From Chitinophagaceae bacterium (lineage in GTDB: Bacteria > Bacteroidota > Bacteroidia > Chitinophagales > Chitinophagaceae), in contig CANJDY010000091.1 in the NCBI GenBank assembly GCA_947472635.1, positions 1-9,111 on the forward strand: 9,111 nt of DNA, written 5' to 3'. Made by a program: the position numbers and the translations under genes. The notes below the pieces were generated by a model, which was not told the origin of the DNA, made no database searches, and saw nothing but the letters and a program-made list of their open reading frames with translations. Below, one piece after another: positions 7,022 to 9,111 of this stretch. Every line of letters starts with the position of its first letter. Position 1 is the stretch's first letter.

Positions 7022-8599
7022 ATGAAAAAAACATTTTTACTAGTTTATAGCCTTTTGCTTGCTATGGTATGTTTTGCTCAAACAACTTCCAGTAAACCAA
7101 ATATAATAATTATTTTGGCCGATGATCTTGGTTATGGAGATCTCCATTGCTACAATCCGCAGCGCGGAAAAATAGCAACGCCTCAAATCGACAAGCTTGC
7201 GTCGCAAAGCATGAGATTCACTGATGGTCATTCGTCCTCAGGGGTTTGCTCGCCTTCGAGATACGCTCTTCTCACTGGTCGTTACCACTGGCGAACACGA
7301 CTACAGGAAGGGATTGTGGATGTCTTTGGAGCGCCATTAATCGCACCAGAACGGCTCACCATAGGTACGCTGGCGAAGCAACAGGGGTATCAGACGGCTG
7401 CCATTGGCAAGTGGCACCTCGGATGGCAATGGCCTATTTCAAAGGAGCAAAAGTCACTACTACTGGCACCCAAAAGGGCCAACAAGGATGATGAGGCGAA
7501 GCCAAATCGAGCGCCCGATGTTGCAACGGAGCAGCAGGTGGAGGCATGGAGTGGATTTTTCTCGAAGCCCATCGCAGCTGGTCCTACCACTCGTGGTTTC
7601 AATACCTATTTTGGCACCGACGTGCCGAACTGGCCGCCTTATTGTTTCATCGAAAACGACCACACGGTGGGTGTTCCGAGCGAGTTTCTACCCATAGCCG
7701 TCATTGGAAATAATTTGGCAAGTAAACAGGGGCCTGCTTTGAAGGACTGGAAGCTGGATAACATTCTTCCTACCCTTGCCCAACATGCGGAGGCGTTTAT
7801 TGCTGATGCTGCAAAACACCCTGAACCATTTTTGCTCTATCTCGCATTGACCGCACCACATACCCCACTTTCCCCAACTGATGAGTGGAAGAACAAGAGC
7901 GGTCTCAACACGTATGCTGATTTTGTAATGCAGACGGATGCTACCGTGGGCCGTTTGTTGGATGCGCTGGAGAAGAGCGGAGCAGCGGGTAATACCTTGG
8001 TCATTTTTACCTCCGACAATGGTTGCGCTCCTTATATTGGAGCAGATGTACTTGAGCAAAAGGGGCATTATCCAAGTGGCCCATTGCGTGGTTACAAATC
8101 CGACGCTTGGGAAGGAGGGCATCGTGTGCCGTTTATTGTGCGTTGGCCCGGCATCGTGAAGCCTGGTAGTTTATGCAACCAACTAGTGGAGCAAGCAGAT
8201 ATTTTTTCCACGCTGGCTGACATACTCGGGAGGAAGCTTCCAGCTGACGCTGGAGAAGACAGTTTCAGCATGCTGCCGCTGTTTAAAGGTAAGGAGAAAC
8301 CGACCCGTGAAAATGCAGTTAGTGCCAGCAGCAACGGCTTGCCTGCTGTAAGGCAGGGTAAATGGAAGTACATTCCCGGCCCTGGCTCGGGTGGCTGGGG
8401 CAAAGGGGGTGATCAATCCCAACCAGTGCAGCTTTACAACCTCGAGAAAGACCTCAGTGAAACCAATAACCTCGCTGCTTCGATGCCAGAGAAGGTCGAA
8501 GAAATGAAGCAGTTGCTTGAAAAACTCATTGTAGAAGGTCGTAGTACGAAAGGTTTGGCGCAAAAGAATGATGTCGAAGTAGTTCGATACCCACATTAG
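7022..8599 (+). CDS. Secreted S1-family sulfatase, C-S-P-S-R type, high-GC outlier
   Basis: A 525-residue sulfate-ester hydrolase. Residues 1-19 form a signal peptide with a likely cut at C-F-A|Q. The fold opens with KPNIIIILADDLGYGD (metal ligands D34/D35). The signature is C76-S-P-S-R80 followed by YALLTGRYHWRT; Cys76 is the formylglycine precursor. Other active-site candidates are K130/H132 in GKWHLG, H280 in TAPHTP, D332/N333 in SDNGC and K359 in RGYKSDAWEGG. The segments HWRTRLQEGIVDVFGAPLI and LAPERLTIGTLAKQQGY resemble a subgroup common in Planctomycetes and marine Bacteroidota (S1_15-like, from memory and unverified). It differs strongly from the sulfatase ending at 6756, so it is not a recent duplicate. 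Five hand-counted 60-base rows give 48-60% GC, against 33-50% in the preceding gene and 37% in one row of the following gene, which hints at separate acquisition. Confidence 0.93.
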   Translation: MKKTFLLVYSLLLAMVCFAQTTSSKPNIIIILADDLGYGDLHCYNPQRGKIATPQIDKLASQSMRFTDGHSSSGVCSPSRYALLTGRYHWRTRLQEGIVDVFGAPLIAPERLTIGTLAKQQGYQTAAIGKWHLGWQWPISKEQKSLLLAPKRANKDDEAKPNRAPDVATEQQVEAWSGFFSKPIAAGPTTRGFNTYFGTDVPNWPPYCFIENDHTVGVPSEFLPIAVIGNNLASKQGPALKDWKLDNILPTLAQHAEAFIADAAKHPEPFLLYLALTAPHTPLSPTDEWKNKSGLNTYADFVMQTDATVGRLLDALEKSGAAGNTLVIFTSDNGCAPYIGADVLEQKGHYPSGPLRGYKSDAWEGGHRVPFIVRWPGIVKPGSLCNQLVEQADIFSTLADILGRKLPADAGEDSFSMLPLFKGKEKPTRENAVSASSNGLPAVRQGKWKYIPGPGSGGWGKGGDQSQPVQLYNLEKDLSETNNLAASMPEKVEEMKQLLEKLIVEGRSTKGLAQKNDVEVVRYPH

Positions 8600-8605
8600 T
8601 CAACA

Positions 8606-8622
8606 GCATCGCGTAGCGGTGT
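8606..8622. repeat. Short GC-rich hairpin after the sulfatase stop, REP-like
   Basis: Bases 8606-8612 (GCATCGC) pair with 8616-8622 (GCGGTGT) around a GTA loop: seven pairs including two G-T wobbles. It begins six bases after the stop codon. The core CGCGTAGCG resembles the small palindromic REP-type repeats seen between genes in many Bacteroidota genomes, but this comparison is from memory. No T-run follows, so it is not a standard terminator. It may instead protect the mRNA 3' end. Confidence 0.4.
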
Positions 8623-8649
8623 GCATCCCTAAAAATGAAATTTCACCTG

Positions 8650-8692
8650 ATTCAATCCGAGCCAACCCCATCCAAAAAAACTCGGATAGAAT
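8650..8692. repeat. 12-base inverted repeat between convergent sulfatase genes
   Basis: ATTCAATCCGAG (8650-8661) pairs with CTCGGATAGAAT (8681-8692): 11 of 12 positions match, with a single A-A mismatch, across a 19-base loop that contains a 7-A stretch. It sits in the 110 bases between the two converging genes, where a bidirectional transcription-end structure is expected. No T-run follows on either strand, so intrinsic termination is not clearly supported. Confidence 0.5.
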
Positions 8693-8709
8693 GTCTGATA
8701 GCAAAAAAA

Positions 8710-9111
8710 TTATTTGTTAGTTTTAGGAAGAAATGATTTCGCCGATGCCTCACTGTCTTTATATTTCAATCGAAGTTGATCTAGTCTTTTGTACAAGTCG
8801 GCTTTGATTGAAGTATAAGAAGGGTCGTTGTATACATTTTTCATTTCGAGGGGGTCTTTTAAAATATCAAAAAGTTCCCATTCATCTATATCGTAATAGT
8901 AATGAATGAGTTTGTATCTTTTCGTGCTGATTCCATAATGGCGTTTAACCATGTGAGAACCAGGATACTCATAGTAATGATAATAATGTTCTTTCCTCCA
9001 GTTTGCCGGAGTCTTCCCTTTTAATATTTGAACCATACTTTCTCCTTGCATATCAGAAGGTTTTTTCACTCCTGCAATATCAAGAAAGGTTTCGGCAAAA
9101 TCAAGATTTGA
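8710..9111 (-). CDS. Third S1-family sulfatase, C-terminal end only (5' end outside window)
   Basis: Read on the minus strand, 133 residues are open from the right edge to a TAA at 8712-8710. The GTG at 9069 is internal: the frame continues upstream with SNLDFAETFLDIAG, a conserved sulfatase segment that usually lies after the DNG motif. The rest is the typical C-terminal subdomain: MQGESMVQILKG, an HYYHYYEYPG strand, KRHYGISTKRYKLIHYYY, DEWELFDILKDPLEMKNVY and a terminal helix. This pattern resembles the sulfatase group that includes N-acetylglucosamine-6-sulfatases (S1_11-like, from memory). The formylglycine motif, metal ligands and signal peptide lie outside the window, so activity cannot be judged. 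It converges on the upstream sulfatase with 110 bases between stops and so belongs to a different transcript. Confidence 0.88.
   Translation of the reverse strand, partial: SNLDFAETFLDIAGVKKPSDMQGESMVQILKGKTPANWRKEHYYHYYEYPGSHMVKRHYGISTKRYKLIHYYYDIDEWELFDILKDPLEMKNVYNDPSYTSIKADLYKRLDQLRLKYKDSEASAKSFLPKTNK

Noticed and set aside
7688..8122. 144-codon antisense open frame inside the second sulfatase
   Set aside because: Shadow of a firmly identified gene with higher GC, which lowers stop-codon frequency; no recognisable domain.

Overview
The window looks like a carbohydrate-degradation locus from a member of the Bacteroidota. I infer this from several signs: start codons preceded by A/T-rich stretches with no Shine-Dalgarno motif, signal peptides in both complete sulfatases that put Gln directly after the predicted signal peptidase I site, low-GC gaps between genes, and enzyme families typical of polysaccharide utilization loci (PULs). 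I cannot name a genus. No SusC/SusD pair, transporter, regulator, RNA gene, CRISPR array or transposase is visible.

Layout, left to right. At 1-1104 (+) is the C-terminal part of a GH78-type alpha-L-rhamnosidase, cut by the left edge. At 1213-4455 (+) is a 1080-residue secreted protein that joins a sialate-O-acetylesterase-like enzyme, an Amidohydro_2-type metal hydrolase and one C-terminal Ig-like domain. At 4589-5257 (+) is a small secreted SGNH/GDSL hydrolase. At 5317-6756 (+) is a secreted S1-family sulfatase with a C-S-P-T-R formylglycine motif. A 265-base gap follows that holds two inverted repeats and a 12-A tract. At 7022-8599 (+) is a second secreted sulfatase, of a different type (C-S-P-S-R), with clearly higher GC than its neighbours. 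At 8710-9111 (-) is the C-terminal end of a third sulfatase that converges on it and is cut by the right edge.

How the genes may work together (inference): the four leftmost genes share one strand with gaps of about 60 to 130 bases and may be one transcription unit. Together the products could remove sulfate esters (three sulfatases), acetyl or other acyl esters (two unrelated esterases) and alpha-L-rhamnose from a decorated, rhamnose-containing, probably sulfated glycan such as an algal or microbial polysaccharide. The actual substrate cannot be read from the sequence. The sulfatases need a formylglycine-generating or anSME-type maturase encoded elsewhere.

The most unusual items are the esterase-amidohydrolase-Ig fusion, a 16-pair hairpin in the leader ahead of the second sulfatase, and the compositional contrast of that sulfatase. 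I see no convincing evidence for a wholly new kind of system; these are specific oddities within a recognisable glycan-degradation cluster.
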